Positions 26,407 through 36,207 of a stretch of 64,000 nucleotides of DNA are shown one piece after another (the first letter of the stretch is position 1; the number at the start of each line of letters is the position of its first letter). Both the position numbers and the translations under genes were made by a program. The notes beneath the pieces are model-generated. The model saw only the letters and a list, made by a program, of their open reading frames with translations, was not told the origin of the DNA and searched no databases. Source of the stretch: Moorena producens 3L (GTDB taxonomy: Bacteria; Cyanobacteriota; Cyanobacteriia; Cyanobacteriales; Coleofasciculaceae); NCBI RefSeq assembly GCF_000211815.1, contig NZ_GL890823.1, positions 245,733-309,732 of the forward strand. Direction: 5' to 3'.

Positions 26407-27912
26407 TTGACCGAATTCTGGCCTGAGTCTGACTCTGTTAACTCTCTAGATTTTGATCAGGATTTAGATAGCGCAATTTCAGGTTTTGAGCAAATCCAGG
26501 CAGAACTGAACTACAAACAGGCACAAGACTCCCTCAGGGATCTAGTCGCTAATCTTGACTTATCCCGTAGAGAAAAAGCTGGTTTAGATGCTCAAATCCA
26601 AGACTTAGGCAATCTGCTTGAGAAGCTGGAAAATACCTGTATCCAAATTGCGGCCTTTGGCATGGTGGGACGAGGGAAATCCTCTGTACTCAATGCCTTA
26701 GTCGGTCAACCTGTATTTGAAACTGGTGCCCTACATGGGGTGACTCAGAATGCTCAAACTGCCCATTGGCAGCCCCATAATCAAAGCCATAATCAAAGCC
26801 CTAGTCAAACCTCTAGTCAAGAAACCCCTAGTCCAAATCATAGCCAACAGGATATTCTACAGGTTGCCCTACCCAGTATTGGTAATTCCCAAATTCAGCT
26901 AATCGATACCCCAGGGATTGATGAAGTAGATGGGGAAACTCGGGAAGCCTTAGCTCTAGAGGTGGCTAAACAGGCAGATTTACTGCTGTTTATTATTGCT
27001 GGTGATATGACTAAGGTAGAGTACCAAGCTCTATCTCAGTTAAGAGCTAGTGGGAAACCGATGTTACTGGTGTTGAACAAGATTGACCAATATCCCGATG
27101 CTGATCGCATGGCAATTTACAGAAAAATTCGGGATGAACGGGTCAAGCAGTTGCTTTCACCAGCAGAAATTGTGATGGTTGCTGCTTCACCTTTGGTATC
27201 TGTAGCAGTGCGATCGCCTAATGGCAACATTCAGGTCAAGCGCCGCCGAGGGAAACCCCAGATTGAAGATTTGAAACTAAAAATTCTGGAGATTTTACAT
27301 CGGGAAGGTAAATCCCTTGTTGCTCTTAACACCATGCTTTACGCGGATGAGTTGAATGAAAACTTGGTCAACCGAAAAATGAAGATTCGGGATGACAGTG
27401 CCAATCAAATTATCTGGAAAGCAGTGATAACTAAAGCATTTGTGATTGCTCTCAATCCAGTTACTGTTGTGGATATCCTCACCGCTACTGTAGTTGATGT
27501 GGTAATGATTCTTACTTTATCCCGTCTCTATGGTATTGCTATGACTGAGCAGGGAGCTGTTCAATTATTACAAAAAATCGCTATGAGTATGGGAGGTATT
27601 GGTGCTAGTGAACTCTTGGCTAACTTGGGACTGAGTAGCTTAAAAAGTATTTTAGGCATTTCTGCTCCTGTCACTGGTGGGGTTTCCCTAGCGCCATATA
27701 TGTCCGTTGCCATCACCCAAGCTAGTGTTGCTGGAGTTTCTGGCTATGGTATTGGACAAATTACCAAAACCTATTTAGCCAATGGAGCATCCTGGGGAGA
27801 AGATGGACCAAAAGCCGTTGTTAGACGAATTCTCTCCTCTTTAGACGAAACCTCAATTCTCCATCGCATTAAAGGAGAATTGAGGGCAAGATTATCGAAA
27901 GTTGAAGGTTGA
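26407..27912 (+). CDS. Era-like GTPase with C-terminal DUF697-like membrane domain
   Basis: 501 residues. Start is TTG 26407, 6 bases after a strong AGGAGGT. Residues 25-80 are a coiled coil. The G domain shows G1 GMVGRGKSS (K91), G3 DTPG (D167) and G4 NKID (N224), so GTP binding is expected. A hydrophilic insert of NQSHNQSPSQTSSQ repeats sits between G1 and G3. The C-terminal ~150 residues are hydrophobic with Gly-rich helices (VTVVDILTATVVDVVMILTL and GIGASELLANLGL), as in DUF697 proteins of cyanobacteria. Probably membrane-associated. Role unknown, perhaps stress or envelope related by family. It is followed by a convergent channel-like gene. Confidence 0.88.
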   Translation: MTEFWPESDSVNSLDFDQDLDSAISGFEQIQAELNYKQAQDSLRDLVANLDLSRREKAGLDAQIQDLGNLLEKLENTCIQIAAFGMVGRGKSSVLNALVGQPVFETGALHGVTQNAQTAHWQPHNQSHNQSPSQTSSQETPSPNHSQQDILQVALPSIGNSQIQLIDTPGIDEVDGETREALALEVAKQADLLLFIIAGDMTKVEYQALSQLRASGKPMLLVLNKIDQYPDADRMAIYRKIRDERVKQLLSPAEIVMVAASPLVSVAVRSPNGNIQVKRRRGKPQIEDLKLKILEILHREGKSLVALNTMLYADELNENLVNRKMKIRDDSANQIIWKAVITKAFVIALNPVTVVDILTATVVDVVMILTLSRLYGIAMTEQGAVQLLQKIAMSMGGIGASELLANLGLSSLKSILGISAPVTGGVSLAPYMSVAITQASVAGVSGYGIGQITKTYLANGASWGEDGPKAVVRRILSSLDETSILHRIKGELRARLSKVEG

Positions 27913-27922
27913 AAGTTGTTTG

Positions 27923-27983
27923 TAAGAATGTAGAATGTAGAATGTAGAATGTAGAATTAAGAATTCTACATTCTACATTCTTA
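27923..27983. terminator. Long hairpin between convergent genes
   Basis: A 21-base arm (27923-27943) built from TAAGAATGTAGAATG units is perfectly complementary to 27963-27983. It lies between the convergent GTPase and channel-like genes and could stop transcription from both sides, though no T-run follows. Related to the repeat tract at 16806-17165. Confidence 0.45.
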
Positions 27984-28047
27984 ATTCTTAATTCAAAAAG
28001 GGCGAACAACCTTGGCCTTTAGGCCACGCTACGCGAATAACTTCGAG

Positions 28048-29679
28048 TTACTTTTTGAAAGAATCTAGCCATTCTCTAACTTGCTCACCAGCAACATCGC
28101 GACCTCCGAGACCGAAGGCTAATGCGATCGCAACCGCGATTGCACCTAAGAGCAAACCAAAGGCTAAGTTCACAATATCAGGGGCAATGCCCATTTGTTG
28201 TAGACCTAGAGCTAAAGAAAAAGCAATAATCGCAATCCTAGCTACTTGTGCCAGGATATTGGATTGGCGAGCGCCGGAGCCAGTAATCAAGTTGAAAGCA
28301 AAATTGGCTAGGAATAGACCGATAGCAAGGACTACTAACCCGGACAGCACCCGAGCACCAATGAAACCAACCCCACCGACAATGTCAGTTAAGGCGGGAA
28401 TCTGTAACACATCCGTTGCTGCCACAATACCAGCGATCATGATACCAATCAGTACAAGCAGTCCCGCTAGCTCAGAAGGGGTGCGACTGGTAAGTGGGTT
28501 CTGTGGTGTGTCTGATTCTGCTGTTTCATCAGTTGTTTCATCAGTGGTGCTAGGAGCGCTGGCGGAAAAACCTAGCCAATTAAATAAATTGTTGAAGCCA
28601 AGGTCTGTCAGGACGTTGGTGAGCAGATCATTAACAAACTGTCCGATTACGTAGAAAACTGCCAGAATACCAGCCGCAGCAAATAGTTTGGGGATGGTAT
28701 TAGTAACCTGGCTTAACATTGCGATCGAAGGGCCAGAGATGGCCTGGATCTGCAAGGCATTAAGGGCAGCGGTAGCAACGGGAATCAAAATCAGGACATA
28801 GACAATCGTACCGATAATCCCCGCTAGGGAGCGACCACCAGAGCTACTTAGTCCAAACCGCTCCCCGATCTGATTTGTACCTGCTGCTGTCAAGAAACTA
28901 GTGACAAGACGTTGCACAAGTTGAGCAATAAACCAACCAATAGCACCAATTGCTATGGCTGCGCCAATATTGGGCACAATCCCCCAAATCTCACCCAGCA
29001 TAGTTAGTACTGGATCGAGAGTTCCCTGTAAGCCTAGGGTCTCTAAGACCGATGGCAGAAACAGTAAGAAGATTAAGTAGTAAAGGGCATTGCCAATGGT
29101 TTGAGCCAGAGAGAACTGACTAGTACCACCATCGCCGACTTGCTCACCCAAGCGCTGATCGAGATTCAATGCATTGAGGGTCCTGACTACTATCATCTTG
29201 ACGATAGTTCCGATTAACCAGGCAATGCCCAATAGAATCGCCGCACCAAAGACACTGGGGAGGAAGCCGAGGATGGTGTCTAGAAAACTATTCAGGGGTC
29301 CGGAAACCGTATCTAGCTTGAGGGTTTCTAGAACCGCCACTACCGTGAAAACGATGATAATCCAGAAAACTGCCCCGGATAACCATTGCTCAATGGGAGG
29401 AGGCTCGCTTCCTGGCTGACCGCCAGTAGCCCACTGAGCAATGTTGTTGTCAATATTGGTGCGATTCAGTACTGCTTTGGTAATACCAGCAGCAATCTTA
29501 GCAAGGATAAGACCAATGACTAAGATTGCGATCGATTTAACCACATTCAGTAAGGTGGTTCCCCCATCTGCCAAAACTTGGTCTAATGCGGGAACTCCTG
29601 TCTGGGCTAAAACCAGGTGTGCCGATGGCTGCACACCCACTCCTACAATTTGGAAGATACCTTCCCAAGTTCCATTCAT
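28048..29679 (-). CDS. Multi-pass membrane protein with MscS-like conserved TM helices
   Basis: 543 residues, mostly hydrophobic. The repeated TM-helix units of the mechanosensitive-channel-associated family (PF05552 type) can be seen, as in SIAILVIGLILAKIAAGITK, FGAAILLGIAWLIGTIVKMI and GLVVLAIGLFLANFAFNLI. The unit is repeated about five times, with an acidic, Thr-rich insert (TTDETTDETAESDTPQN) before the last pair. The cytoplasmic beta domain of true MscS channels is absent. Ends with GGRDVAGEQVREWLDSF, a tail common in the family. Likely a cytoplasmic-membrane channel or channel-associated protein in osmotic adaptation; that role is inferred. Confidence 0.82.
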   Translation of the reverse strand: MNGTWEGIFQIVGVGVQPSAHLVLAQTGVPALDQVLADGGTTLLNVVKSIAILVIGLILAKIAAGITKAVLNRTNIDNNIAQWATGGQPGSEPPPIEQWLSGAVFWIIIVFTVVAVLETLKLDTVSGPLNSFLDTILGFLPSVFGAAILLGIAWLIGTIVKMIVVRTLNALNLDQRLGEQVGDGGTSQFSLAQTIGNALYYLIFLLFLPSVLETLGLQGTLDPVLTMLGEIWGIVPNIGAAIAIGAIGWFIAQLVQRLVTSFLTAAGTNQIGERFGLSSSGGRSLAGIIGTIVYVLILIPVATAALNALQIQAISGPSIAMLSQVTNTIPKLFAAAGILAVFYVIGQFVNDLLTNVLTDLGFNNLFNWLGFSASAPSTTDETTDETAESDTPQNPLTSRTPSELAGLLVLIGIMIAGIVAATDVLQIPALTDIVGGVGFIGARVLSGLVVLAIGLFLANFAFNLITGSGARQSNILAQVARIAIIAFSLALGLQQMGIAPDIVNLAFGLLLGAIAVAIALAFGLGGRDVAGEQVREWLDSFKK

Positions 29680-29750
29680 AGTCTTTGTTCTTACTTAAAT
29701 TGTCCAATGTCACAGGCAACCCTAAGTTTTTTAAGTTCCTTGTGACTACT

Positions 29751-30200
29751 GTGGTCTGGTGAGGAGCACGGTATTATCGTCTCAACTAGATAAGTTGAGC
29801 AGCGGGGAAGCTGCGCGTCTGGTGACCCCAGAGGAACCGAGACGCTGCGGTATAGACTGCCGTCCCAAAAAGAGCTGGACAACAAGAGGTGCAGTTGTTG
29901 TGCTTTCCAGTTAAAGCCGGAATCGCCGATTCTGCACAAGGTAACGTTTGCCTCGCCAACGTTGTTGGTCGGTACTTTCCGAACCGCACTGTCTTAGCCC
30001 TCGTCTAATTGTTTAACGACTCGGTTCTAGAGCTTGGAGCGGGCAAAGTACCCCAAGGTAGGAACTTTAACACTTGCCAACAACGTAGATCCTTTACCTT
30101 AAGGGCAACCCCTTGGGTCAAGGTCTTAGGCTGGTCAGCTACCTGAAGGGAGGCTATCTACGCCTGGTCTCTTCAGAGGAGGGTGCTGACTGAAAATAAC
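29751..30200 (+). ncRNA. Candidate large structured non-coding RNA (class not established)
   Basis: GC-richer block without a convincing gene but full of local stems. Examples are CTCAACT/AGTTGAG (29781-29799), GCAGC/GCTGC (29799-29814), GCGTCT/AGACGC (29815-29845), CTGGA/TCCAG (29875-29909), CCAAC/GTTGG (29956-29968) and GGGCAACCCC (30103-30112). Several are nested or adjacent as in a multi-stem RNA. I compared it by eye with RNase P RNA, tmRNA and group II intron domain V and saw no match. A stand-alone HEARO/omega-RNA-like element is one possibility. Strand is assumed. Confidence 0.3.
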
Positions 30201-30859
30201 CTTGAGCAGAAGGTACGACAAGAAGATTTAAAAGTAAAGGTTGAGATGTTCATGGAGAACGTTTTACTCCTCAAATTTTCCACAGATGTGGCTTAATCTT
30301 GCCTAACTGACAAATCTTGACCCAGGAGTGCTGATAGAATTTACCCATAGTTGCCGACAGGAGTCAACTGCTTGGCTTAGGGGGTCTTACCCCCGCTGGT
30401 TAGCTGGGTAACTTGATTGAGTGTTGAATCGGCATTTGCCCCGATGTGACGTCGGACACTCGGGAGCTGAAAGATTTCTTGGTAGGTTTGTCAGTCACTC
30501 AAGACGTAACCCTTATATTTAGAGCGAATTGATGTACAAAAATCAAGTCTTGATTAATTTTTCCTCCTCACAACTCTAGTGGTCTGGTAGTGTGGCTAGC
30601 TGCCACGGTAATCAAGATAGTTCATTGAACCTCCCCAACCGGTATAGGATGGGGATTCCCAGGCACAACCAACTAAGTGGCTGTTAACTCCATGGGCGTA
30701 ACTTTCCCTGGCCGTAGGCCACGCTGCGCGAACGTTCCGGGGGTAGCCGGGTAGGATCGATACCCAGTTTTTTCGCTTATTAACGCCATTGAGGGGAAAA
30801 GAATACCCCGTCCTCTTAGGTCTCGGATGAATTTTCCCCTCAAACTCCCCTCTTCGATA
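30201..30859. other. Gene-free stretch upstream of the SRPBCC gene
   Basis: No supported gene. A 10-base phrase GTGGTCTGGT occurs both at 29751 and at 30579, bracketing the structured block. Further palindromes are GGGGGTCTTACCCCC (30380-30394), the GGCCGTAGGCCACGC repeat near 30710, and a GGGGAAAAGAATACCCC stem near 30793. May be decayed mobile DNA. Confidence 0.45.
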
Positions 30860-30874
30860 ATGTGGAAATTTTAC

Positions 30875-31339
30875 ATGCAAAACGCCCAAATTTTTGAACA
30901 ATCCATTAAAATTAATGCCAGCGCCACCATTGTTGAGCGCTGTATCACTGACCAGAGCTTAATGCATCGCTGGCTCAACCCGATTTTGCGTTGTGAATCA
31001 GTGGGGCAGTGGAGTACTGATGTCGGGAGTCGCTCGCGGTTTATTATTAACATTCCCTGGTTGCAGCCCACTCTCAAGAGTGTGGTTATTGACCGCAAGC
31101 CAGGGTTAGTGGTTTGGCAGTTCCAGGGTTTTTTCAAAGGACGAGACCGCTGGGAGTGTCAGCCAGCTGAACAAGGCACCCGTTTGGTCAACCGTTTTGA
31201 ATTTGAAATTCCCAACCCCATCGTTAGCTGGGGATTCAACAGCTTTGCTGCCCAATGGACTCAGAATGATATGAAAGCCCAACTCAGACGCCTTAAGTTA
31301 GTAGCAGAAGAGATTTACCGACGTGAGTGCAGTCATTAG
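30875..31339 (+). CDS. SRPBCC-family protein
   Basis: 154 residues from the ATG at 30875 (in-frame ATGs at 30860 and 30827 would add 5 or 16 residues of poor similarity). Opens QIFEQSIKINASATIVERCI, the usual first strand and helix of the START/SRPBCC fold, then GSRSRF, KPGLVVWQFQGFFKGRDRWE and a long C-terminal helix. These proteins bind hydrophobic ligands in a deep cavity or act as cyclases; the ligand is unknown. It is convergent with the SirB1-type gene, which begins its 3' end 51 bases later. Confidence 0.8.
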   Translation: MQNAQIFEQSIKINASATIVERCITDQSLMHRWLNPILRCESVGQWSTDVGSRSRFIINIPWLQPTLKSVVIDRKPGLVVWQFQGFFKGRDRWECQPAEQGTRLVNRFEFEIPNPIVSWGFNSFAAQWTQNDMKAQLRRLKLVAEEIYRRECSH

Positions 31340-31390
31340 GGATTAGGGATTAGGGAATTGGTGATTAGTCATGCCCATCCATAGAAGCCT

Positions 31391-32212
31391 TTACTCATTT
31401 CCGATCTGTTTTAGTAACCGACGAATGATATCAGCATCCTCAGCTTGGGGCAGGATTTCCAAATAACGTTCTAAATCCTGGCATGCTTCTGATAAATATC
31501 CCAACTGGGAGTAAATCAGCCCCCGATCCCGCAGTTGTACCGGTGCATTAGGAAACAGCAACAACATGCGCTCAACTGCGGCTAGCGCTCTAGGTAAGTC
31601 TTGGCCATTGAGATAAATCAATTTAAGATTCATGAGCATCCTTGCTAACAGCTGCCGATTACTCACCGGTGCTAGGAAACTTGGTTGTAGGGTTACCGGA
31701 TGACCATAAATTTGGGTTAGTCGTTCCTCGCAATCTTGTTCAAATAAAATCTCACCACCATCGAAAGCATCTACAAAGATCCCCACCTGCTCAAACTCTG
31801 GGCGAATTAGGAAATGCCCTGGCATCCCAATACCAACCATGGGAAAATCAAGGCGTCGAGCGACTTCCAGGTACACCACCGAAAGGCTAATCGGAATACC
31901 TGTGCGCCGATCCATGACCTGATTTAGGAAACTATTACGGGGATCGTAGTAATCACTGCTATTGCCCGAATATCCTAGGTCATCATAGAAATACTGATTA
32001 AGAGTTTTAATCACTCGCAGGGGATAGCGTTGCTCAGGCAAACGCTCCTCTACTTCAGATGCCATCACATCTAAGGCATTCAAGTAATCATCAATAGCCA
32101 GATCCGGGTATTCTTCCTCAGCTATGTAAAGCGCTGCTCTTGCCAAATGAATTTGGTCATCTGGCTGATTTATTTCTGTGTAAAACCCTTGACGCCCTAA
32201 GGTAAAGTCCAT
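31391..32212 (-). CDS. SirB1-family protein (transglutaminase-like domain with TPR)
   Basis: 273 residues. The central DRRTGIPISLSVVYLEVARR followed by VGIGMPGHFLIR is characteristic of SirB1 proteins. The C-terminal ~80 residues hold TPR-like helices (LARMLMNLKLIYLNGQDLPR, AAVERMLLLFP, RDRGLIYSQLG). Function in cyanobacteria is not established. Length is normal. Monocistronic. Confidence 0.85.
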   Translation of the reverse strand: MDFTLGRQGFYTEINQPDDQIHLARAALYIAEEEYPDLAIDDYLNALDVMASEVEERLPEQRYPLRVIKTLNQYFYDDLGYSGNSSDYYDPRNSFLNQVMDRRTGIPISLSVVYLEVARRLDFPMVGIGMPGHFLIRPEFEQVGIFVDAFDGGEILFEQDCEERLTQIYGHPVTLQPSFLAPVSNRQLLARMLMNLKLIYLNGQDLPRALAAVERMLLLFPNAPVQLRDRGLIYSQLGYLSEACQDLERYLEILPQAEDADIIRRLLKQIGNE

Positions 32213-32712
32213 CTAAAATTTCCTCAGCTACTATGAATATAGCAGAAGTCAGAAGTCAGAAGTCAGAAGTCAGAAGTAAAACTATTGCTATACTTAGCTT
32301 TGAGACTTTTGTCATGTCCTAACTGCCCTGGCGACTGCTATATATAGTATTTTTATGTGATAGGTAAACATAAGATTGATATCAAAAGGGAACAGGGAAT
32401 AGGGAATAGGGAACAGTGTCAAGATATCTGAGGAGTTTTTAGTGTTATCATAAAGCGATACAGTTGCTGATAGGGAAGGGCTGCATCAATACAGGGATAA
32501 GAGTTTAAGTTTTTTTTCCTGATTTAATTCCAGTTGCCAAACCTGTATGTTTATCGGCGTAGATAATGTTTCCACCATTGGAATAGATAAAGTTAGCAAT
32601 CTTGGCGACAAGTACTTTGTCAGCTGTTTGCGTAGCGTGCGCGTAGCGCATATGCTTAGGTTGCAGAAACCAGGCTAAAATACGGGCAAACCTACTGTAA
32701 AATAGGCGAGCG
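32213..32712. other. Gap between SirB1-type and aldo/keto reductase genes
   Basis: Contains AGAAGTC heptamers at about 32245-32276 and a GGGAATA/GGGAACA run at 32390-32414. A GCGTAGCGTGCGCGTAGCGC palindromic repeat lies near 32630. Both flanking genes are divergent, so their promoters lie here. No gene seen. Confidence 0.6.
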
Positions 32713-33699
32713 ATGACACGTAAAACAACTCGACGTCAGTTGATCGTGACCAGTGTTGCTGCTGCGGGTGGTATTGTTGGAAGTGCAGCATGGCATCAAC
32801 AGCAGTCTCAACTGTCAGCAACAGCAGCTATTCAACTGCCAACAGCAGCTACAATGCCAGAACGAGTGTTAGGTAAAACGGGGGTGAAAGTTCCAATCTT
32901 TGGATTGGGAGGTGCAGGAAAAACGCCTTTGTCGAAGATGAATCGAGAAGCTGATGCCGTCGCCCAAATTGAAGCGGCGTTACAGTTTGGAATTCGTTAT
33001 TTTGATACGGCGGCTAGTTATGGCCCCAGCGAAGAATATATGGGTAAGGTATTACCCGCTTATCGCTCTAATCTATTTTTAGCAACAAAAACAGCACAAC
33101 GAGATCGAGATGGGGCTTGGCGAGAGTTAGAGCGATCGCTTAAACGCCTTCAAACTGATTCTATCGATTTATGGCAATTACATCATGTTTCTTTTCACGA
33201 AACGTTAGATCAGATTTTTAGTCCCAATGGCGCTATCAAAGCCTTTGAAGAAGCAAAAGAACAAGGAATTGTAAAATATTTAGGTATTACCGGACATCAC
33301 GAACCGGATGTGATTGCAGAAGGGTTGCGGCGCTATCCCTTTGATACCACCTTAATTTCTCTCAATGCGGCAGATGTTCATCATCCTCGTCCTTTTGCCA
33401 AAACTGTTTTACCAGTGGCGCGAGAGAAAAATGTAGGAGTCGTTGCTATGAAAGTTCCGGCTTATGGCAGGTTATTCAAAAATGGTGTCTTAGATGGAAT
33501 GGATCAAGCTATGGGTTATGTTTTGTCTCTGGAGGGAGTACATTGTTGTATTATTGCTGCCGAATCCGTCAAGCAATTAGAATCAAATTTTAAAGTAGCC
33601 CAAGCATTTCAATCGTTGAGTTCAGAACAAATGACTGCTATTGAAGCACGGACAGCTTCTGCTTGGAAAGACAATACATTTTTCCGGAAGTGGACTTAA
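32713..33699 (+). CDS. Aldo/keto reductase with Tat-type signal
   Basis: 328 residues. The N-terminus TRKTTRRQLIVTSVAAAGG has the RR motif and hydrophobic stretch of a Tat signal, so the enzyme may be exported folded. The AKR tetrad is visible: Asp in YFDTAASYG, Tyr in the same phrase, Lys in LATKT and His in LWQLHHV. NADPH-dependent reduction of carbonyls is the family reaction. The C-terminal half has the expected GVVAMKVPAYG and IIAAES barrel strands. Single gene, followed by a MITE copy within a few bases. Confidence 0.87.
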   Translation: MTRKTTRRQLIVTSVAAAGGIVGSAAWHQQQSQLSATAAIQLPTAATMPERVLGKTGVKVPIFGLGGAGKTPLSKMNREADAVAQIEAALQFGIRYFDTAASYGPSEEYMGKVLPAYRSNLFLATKTAQRDRDGAWRELERSLKRLQTDSIDLWQLHHVSFHETLDQIFSPNGAIKAFEEAKEQGIVKYLGITGHHEPDVIAEGLRRYPFDTTLISLNAADVHHPRPFAKTVLPVAREKNVGVVAMKVPAYGRLFKNGVLDGMDQAMGYVLSLEGVHCCIIAAESVKQLESNFKVAQAFQSLSSEQMTAIEARTASAWKDNTFFRKWT

Positions 33700-33705
33700 A
33701 ATTAT

Positions 33706-33873
33706 GTAAGCATTCAGCAGTCAGCGGTCAGCCGTTGGCCAGGCTAGGGGAATGGCCAAGCTACTTGAGCTGCCGTCAGCTGACTTAACAGAGATTAAAG
33801 CAATGCTTACTTGTTTGATTCCAAAGCTGAGAGCTGATAGCTGAGAGCTGATAGCTGATAGCTGAATGGTTAA
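33706..33873. mobile_element. Second MITE copy with near-perfect target duplication
   Basis: Left end GTAAGCATTCAGC, right end GCTGAATGGTTAA (11 of 13 complementary). Flanks are AAAATTAT (33698-33705) and AGAATTAT (33874-33881), 7 of 8 identical, consistent with an older insertion of the same family as 26099-26311. It lies immediately after the reductase stop codon. Confidence 0.7.
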
Positions 33874-34006
33874 AGAATTATAGCTTATAACAACGTGCAT
33901 GCTCGATACTTACAGATCAGCAGTAGGGTGCGTTATTAACGCACCCTACAATCTTAGCTGCATCGCTAGATCGACAATGCTGCCAGATCTCAGCCAGATC
34001 TCAGCG

Positions 34007-35248
34007 TTAACCCACTGGTTCTGACTCCTCTTCTGGCTTAGACTCAGGACAATAGATCAGATACTTGCCAGTAACGTAACCTTGTAAGGGCGCAGAAATA
34101 GGAACCCAGCCATTATTTCCACGATTAACAATCGTTACCTTAGAACCATCAGCGAGAATTCCAATAATCTCGCCATCATTTGACGGTGCTTTGCGGACAT
34201 TTAAACCCTGTGGTGCTGAAACTTGCCGACAATTCTCTTCAGATGGTGGTGGTGTTGGACAAGGTTTTATCGTAACAAACTGGCCAGACACATAACCGAT
34301 TATGGGTTCTGAAATCTTCAGCCAGCCATCGGCACCTATACTCTCAATCTTGACCTCAGTACCATTTTTTAATGTACCGATACTGGGACCACCAGGGGTT
34401 GAACGCACGATCAGATCACTACCACGAGTGGTAACTGTACCACACTGTTCTTTGACGGTGGGACAGGGTTGAAGATATGCCTCAGACACATAACCTTTCT
34501 GGGGCGAAACAATCGGTACCCAACCATCAGTACTAGTACCCTTGATAGTGACCTTAGTACCATTTTCTACAACACCGACAATGGTACCACCGGGGGTCGC
34601 ACGCACATTGAGCGGGTTACCCTTAGTCGAAACTAGACGACATTCTTCTTTCGGAGGAGGAGGTGGACAGGGTTTAAGATACCGGTCGGAAACATAACCT
34701 TTTAGGGGAGAGACAACCTGTACCCAACCATCAGTAATGGTATTGACGATAGTGACTTTAGCGCCATTGTCCAAGTCACCAATAATCTTACCACCAGGAC
34801 TCTGACGTACATTCAGACCCCTGCCAGTATTGGTCGAAACTATGCGACATTCCTGTTTAGGTGGTGGTGGACAGGATTGGAGATACCGCTGAGAAATATA
34901 ACCTGACAAGGGAGAAGAAATTTTTGCCCAGTCTTGGTTTACTATTTGCTCAAGGGTAACCTCAGACCCGTTTTTGACAAAACCGATAATCCGGTAATTG
35001 CTACCGGGTCCACTGCGGACATTGAGATCACTGCCTCTAGTCACCACTTTGCGGCAATTGTCTGTAGCCGCAGCAAGTTGAAATTTTACCTGGTTCTCAA
35101 ATGAGATGTTTTCTAAACGAGATGATGGGGTAAATTGAGCGATCGCAGGACTAGTAGCATAAGATGGCGCAGGAAAAGCTGTAAAAGCTAGCGCCACAGA
35201 GATGCACACCACTAGTAATCTTCGCCAACCACTAATCTTTCTGATCAT
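34007..35248 (-). CDS. Exported protein with five SH3b repeats
   Basis: 413 residues. An N-terminal hydrophobic segment (LLVVCISVALAFTAFPAPSYA) is a signal peptide. Then five SH3b domains of about 68 residues, each with an LNVRSGPG-like start (the fourth reads LIVRSTPG), a GxxxxGxxV middle and a GYVSxxYL end. Each unit starts with a Cys and ends with a Cys before a Pro-rich linker (PCPPPPPKE), so one disulfide per unit is likely. SH3b repeats commonly bind cell-wall peptides. No catalytic domain is present, so an adhesin or wall-binding role is inferred. Divergent neighbour upstream is absent; the USP gene lies upstream on the same strand. Confidence 0.85.
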   Translation of the reverse strand: MIRKISGWRRLLVVCISVALAFTAFPAPSYATSPAIAQFTPSSRLENISFENQVKFQLAAATDNCRKVVTRGSDLNVRSGPGSNYRIIGFVKNGSEVTLEQIVNQDWAKISSPLSGYISQRYLQSCPPPPKQECRIVSTNTGRGLNVRQSPGGKIIGDLDNGAKVTIVNTITDGWVQVVSPLKGYVSDRYLKPCPPPPPKEECRLVSTKGNPLNVRATPGGTIVGVVENGTKVTIKGTSTDGWVPIVSPQKGYVSEAYLQPCPTVKEQCGTVTTRGSDLIVRSTPGGPSIGTLKNGTEVKIESIGADGWLKISEPIIGYVSGQFVTIKPCPTPPPSEENCRQVSAPQGLNVRKAPSNDGEIIGILADGSKVTIVNRGNNGWVPISAPLQGYVTGKYLIYCPESKPEEESEPVG

Positions 35249-35328
35249 ATGTTGGATTTATTATTCACTATCAAAGTGGAACGGCTTTATTTTATTAGAA
35301 CTCTGCATAAAACCCTATACTCTCGATC

Positions 35329-36207
35329 CTAGCTTTGTGGTGGAAAGAAGAGAACAGGGTGCCAGCTGCTGCGCATTAAATCACCGGCTAAGCTACGCAC
35401 TGACCAATCTAAGAATTTTCCTTTGTGATCGGAAGAGATTGCGATCGCAGTAATATCAAATTCTAAGGCTGTGTCTAAAATCTCTTCACGGGGATTGCCC
35501 ACTCGCACGTCCGTATTGACCTGTAAGCCCAGCTCTTCTAACTCTGCTTTTACTGGTTCTAGCTTGTCTTGAGCTTTTTGTAACTGAGGGTCCTTGGATA
35601 ATTCTCTGCGCCCCCCTTCGCTGACTACCCACAACAGCATACACTGCTTGATTGAGTTATCTGGTGCTTGTTTAGCATACTCTTTGACCCTTTCGACGGT
35701 ATAGTTCGAGGCTGTAGTGCCGTCATAGGGAATTAGTAAATACCGGAATAGATGTTTGCAGCGTAGATCGAGTTCTTCGCAGGTGTAAGCTGAAATCAGT
35801 TGTGGTCGCAGCATTAGCAATGGTGTACTACATTCCTTGGTCAAGGTTGCTGTAGTGCTACCGAAAAGCTTTTCTTGTAATAAGCTGCGCACTGGCGTGC
35901 CAATCAGGATGACATCAGCATCGTAACGTTTGGCGATTTTAGGAATACTGTCACTAGGACGACCTGAGGTCACTTCGATGTGAACCTCTACCCCTTCAGG
36001 TATATTGGTCAAACCCTCTTCAAAGCGGCGGCGAGCTTGTTCTATTCCTTCTTCATCAATACGAGGTATTTCTCCCTCTTCCCAAAGCGGAACAAAGTTG
36101 CAGAAGATGATTTTCTTGAGCCCACCAGCCGCTAAACTGGGGACAAAATCTACTAGCCGATATAAACCGTCGGAGAAGTCGGTGCAGACTAGGCAATGCT
36201 GAAACAT
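35329..36207 (-). CDS. Tandem universal stress protein (two Usp domains)
   Basis: 292 residues, about twice a single Usp domain. The first domain ends with IGTPVRSLLQEKLFGSTTAT and the second begins LIPYDGTTASNYTVERVKEY and ends with ISSDHKGKFLDWSVRSL. The G-x2-G-type ATP motif is not perfect in either half. Cytoplasmic. Usp proteins respond to stress and may bind nucleotides. Separated from the SH3-repeat gene by 80 bases on the same strand, though a functional link is not evident. Confidence 0.83.
   Translation of the reverse strand: MFQHCLVCTDFSDGLYRLVDFVPSLAAGGLKKIIFCNFVPLWEEGEIPRIDEEGIEQARRRFEEGLTNIPEGVEVHIEVTSGRPSDSIPKIAKRYDADVILIGTPVRSLLQEKLFGSTTATLTKECSTPLLMLRPQLISAYTCEELDLRCKHLFRYLLIPYDGTTASNYTVERVKEYAKQAPDNSIKQCMLLWVVSEGGRRELSKDPQLQKAQDKLEPVKAELEELGLQVNTDVRVGNPREEILDTALEFDITAIAISSDHKGKFLDWSVRSLAGDLMRSSWHPVLFFPPQS

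Noticed and set aside
29691..29989. Two overlapping frames of 67-82 codons on the minus strand
   Set aside because: No recognisable similarity and they lie over a stem-rich block better read as non-coding.
30596..30901. 101-codon frame on the minus strand
   Set aside because: Crosses the GGCCGTAGGCCACGC repeat and overlaps the SRPBCC start; composition not protein-like.
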